DNA from: Pygmaiobacter massiliensis
GTDB taxonomy: Bacteria > Bacillota > Clostridia > Oscillospirales > Ruminococcaceae
DNA: 64,000 nucleotides
Assembly: GCF_900199435.1 (NCBI RefSeq)
Contig: NZ_OAML01000003.1
Coordinates: 186,001-250,000 of the forward strand
Direction of reading: 5' to 3'
The notes below the pieces were generated by a model. The model did no database searches. It was given only the letters and a program-made list of their open reading frames with translations, and was not told where the DNA came from. Shown piece by piece: positions 62,668 through 64,000 of the stretch. Every line of letters begins with the position of its first letter. Position 1 is the first letter of the stretch. Made by a program: the position numbers and the translations under genes.

Positions 62668-63180
62668 CTAAAGTGCGATTTCAAATCCATATTCGCGCAG
62701 AGTAAGGTCCTCGTCTATTCTTTCTTCGCAGACACCACCGGCTTGCCGAAAACCGTTTTTGCAATATAAATTTATGGCCGGGGTGTTGATATCCAGCACA
62801 AAAAGCCGCAGGTAGTCGGCATTGTTTTGTTTTGCAAGCGCCATTGCTGCTTGCAAAGCTTTACTGCCAAGACCGTGCCGTGGGTAGGCGGCACTTACCC
62901 CCAAACGTTCTAAGTAAAATGCTTTTCCATGCCTGTTTTCCCAGGTAACATAGGGTTCGCCGGAGTTGGATTCGCAGAGCGCAAAAGCGGCAACAATGGT
63001 ATCGGTGCAGTCTACCAGCAGGTGCAGCCGATGCTTTTCTATATCGCATGCAAAAAATTCGCAAGGGTAAAATTCGTCCCAGATAGGCAGACCTTTTTGG
63101 TGCATCGACGCGATGATTTGGCGATACATTGTTTTGAGTTTTGGCAAATCATCGGAGGTAGCTAATCGCAGGTTCATCAT
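62668..63180 (-). CDS. GNAT family N-acetyltransferase
   Basis: The product has 170 residues. The start is ATG 63180 or the adjacent ATG 63177; GAGG fits either. The acetyl-CoA site is LGVSAAYPRHGLGSKALQAA near residues 96-115, and LFVLDINTPAINLYCKNGF near the end is the usual GNAT finish. The substrate is unknown. It stands alone. Confidence 0.9.
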   Translation of the reverse strand: MMNLRLATSDDLPKLKTMYRQIIASMHQKGLPIWDEFYPCEFFACDIEKHRLHLLVDCTDTIVAAFALCESNSGEPYVTWENRHGKAFYLERLGVSAAYPRHGLGSKALQAAMALAKQNNADYLRLFVLDINTPAINLYCKNGFRQAGGVCEERIDEDLTLREYGFEIAL

Positions 63181-63309
63181 AAATCCTCTATTCGGTTGGC
63201 ACTGCCCGGCGCGTTTGCCGCAGTTAAGCCATGGTGTTTTTATGAGTATACCATTCTCGCTTTGCAAGGGCAACTTCCACAGTACAGACTGCGAGATCTA
63301 AAACAATAT

Positions 63310-63352
63310 AAAACTGCCGAGACAAGCATGTTTTACTTGCCTCGGCAGTTTC
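63310..63352 (-). terminator. Terminator of the adenine deaminase gene
   Basis: AAACTGCCGAG and CAAG pair with CTTG and CTCGGCAGTTT with one mismatch. On the minus strand it is followed by TATATTG, so the T-run is short. Confidence 0.65.
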
Positions 63353-63364
63353 AGGTGCTGATGG

Positions 63365-64000
63365 TTACTCAATTACAACAGGGATGAATTTTTGGCGCAG
63401 TACATCCACAAGGCCAAGGTTAGAAACTCGCACCTCGGGAATGACGGTAAGTGCAAAGGAACCGGGCTGAATGATCGGGTTTTGGCCCTTCATGCCAAGT
63501 GCCCGCACCGCCTCTTTGATAGCAACGACGCGAGGTGCCATCTGCTCAACAGGCTGAGCAGACATCAATCCGCCGACCGGCAGCTCGAGCAGTCCGGTTA
63601 CCTTGCCGTTTAAAACGCTGGTAACACCGCCGCCGCATTGCTGTAGCTGGTTTGCGGCAAGTGCCATCTCGGCAGGGTCGCGGCCCAGAACAACAAGGTT
63701 GTGGCAGTCATGGCTGATGGTTGCAGCCACTGCACCCTGCGCTATGCCGCAGCCGCGGACCAAGCAGGTGGTGTGTCCGCCGCCTTTGCCATGCCGCTCA
63801 AAAACGGTTAAGTAGCAGAGGTCAGGACGGTCTGAAATATCAATTTTTCCATTTCGCACCGGCACTTCATCGCGGCAGAGATGGGTGAGAATGGGCACTG
63901 CATCGTCAAAGCCAATCACATGCACGTCGGCTTTGGCGCCTTTTGCCGCAATCGAAAACTGTTCTTCAGTCGGCGCGGTGGGTAAAATTACAGTGTTGCG
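63365..64000 (-). CDS. ade: Adenine deaminase, C-terminal part, cut by window edge
   Basis: At least 211 residues continue off the right edge; the frame is open through base 64000. The C-terminal adenine deaminase pattern is visible: VFERHGKGGGHTTCLVRGCG, then GAVAATISHDCHNLVVLG and LQQCGGGVTSVLNGK, with LPVGGLMSAQPVE. It converts adenine to hypoxanthine in purine salvage. The metal-binding amidohydrolase part is outside the window. Confidence 0.88.
   Translation of the reverse strand, partial: RNTVILPTAPTEEQFSIAAKGAKADVHVIGFDDAVPILTHLCRDEVPVRNGKIDISDRPDLCYLTVFERHGKGGGHTTCLVRGCGIAQGAVAATISHDCHNLVVLGRDPAEMALAANQLQQCGGGVTSVLNGKVTGLLELPVGGLMSAQPVEQMAPRVVAIKEAVRALGMKGQNPIIQPGSFALTVIPEVRVSNLGLVDVLRQKFIPVVIE

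Overview
This window is chromosomal DNA of an anaerobic member of the Firmicutes, most likely class Clostridia, order Oscillospirales (Ruminococcaceae-like). The signs are a class III fructose-1,6-bisphosphatase, an A-type flavodiiron protein, a two-gene SufC/SufBD-type iron-sulfur system, a U32 peptidase with a DUF3656-like middle, DUF4321 beside maf, and strong Shine-Dalgarno sites with frequent GTG and TTG starts. This placement is inference from gene content; no 16S gene is present.

Positions 621-22264 hold an integrative and mobilizable element of about 21.6 kb. It entered the anticodon loop of a tRNA-Ser(CGA) gene and left the gene's 3' half at 565-620 and its 5' half at 22258-22297, with a 9-bp core repeat at each junction. 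The element has a tyrosine integrase (20741-21907), an excisionase-like protein, a MOBP-type relaxase with MobC, a candidate oriT, and a RepA-like ATPase. It also carries a complete replacement tRNA-Ser(CGA) at 22017-22107, placed so that the interrupted gene's promoter could transcribe it. Its left part holds small accessory genes (two double-HTH proteins, TnpV) and a set of cysteine-rich and radical-SAM genes. That set and its WYL-domain regulator share an operator-like site. The centre is a defence operon: a ribbon-helix-helix protein, hsdR, hsdM and hsdS of a type I restriction system, then an AAA ATPase and HNH nuclease pair resembling Septu PtuAB. From hsdR onward the genes overlap.

From 22298 to 47137 the chromosome carries mainly central metabolism. 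It includes DUF2804; pgk-tpiA-gpmI (lower glycolysis); sufC with a SufBD-type partner; DUF441; a MATE exporter; the flavodiiron protein; an AI-2E family transporter; a TipA-like MerR regulator with a 19-bp-spacer promoter; small membrane proteins; fbp; an SPFH/NfeD pair; and a glucan-degradation pair, GH13 and glgP. The glgP promoter has a near-consensus cre site just after the transcription start.

From 47477 to 64000 the genes mostly run on the plus strand and serve division, wall growth and translation: zapA, U32 peptidase, dut, DUF4321, maf, mreB-mreC-mreD-mrdA, a MinD-like ATPase, mgsA, hisS, aspS and an OxlT-like MFS transporter. A GNAT acetyltransferase and the end of an adenine deaminase close the window on the minus strand.

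The points most worth checking are the split tRNA with its carried replacement, the fused restriction and AAA-HNH operon, the shared CTGACA-N6-TGTCAG operator, and the oriT repeats.
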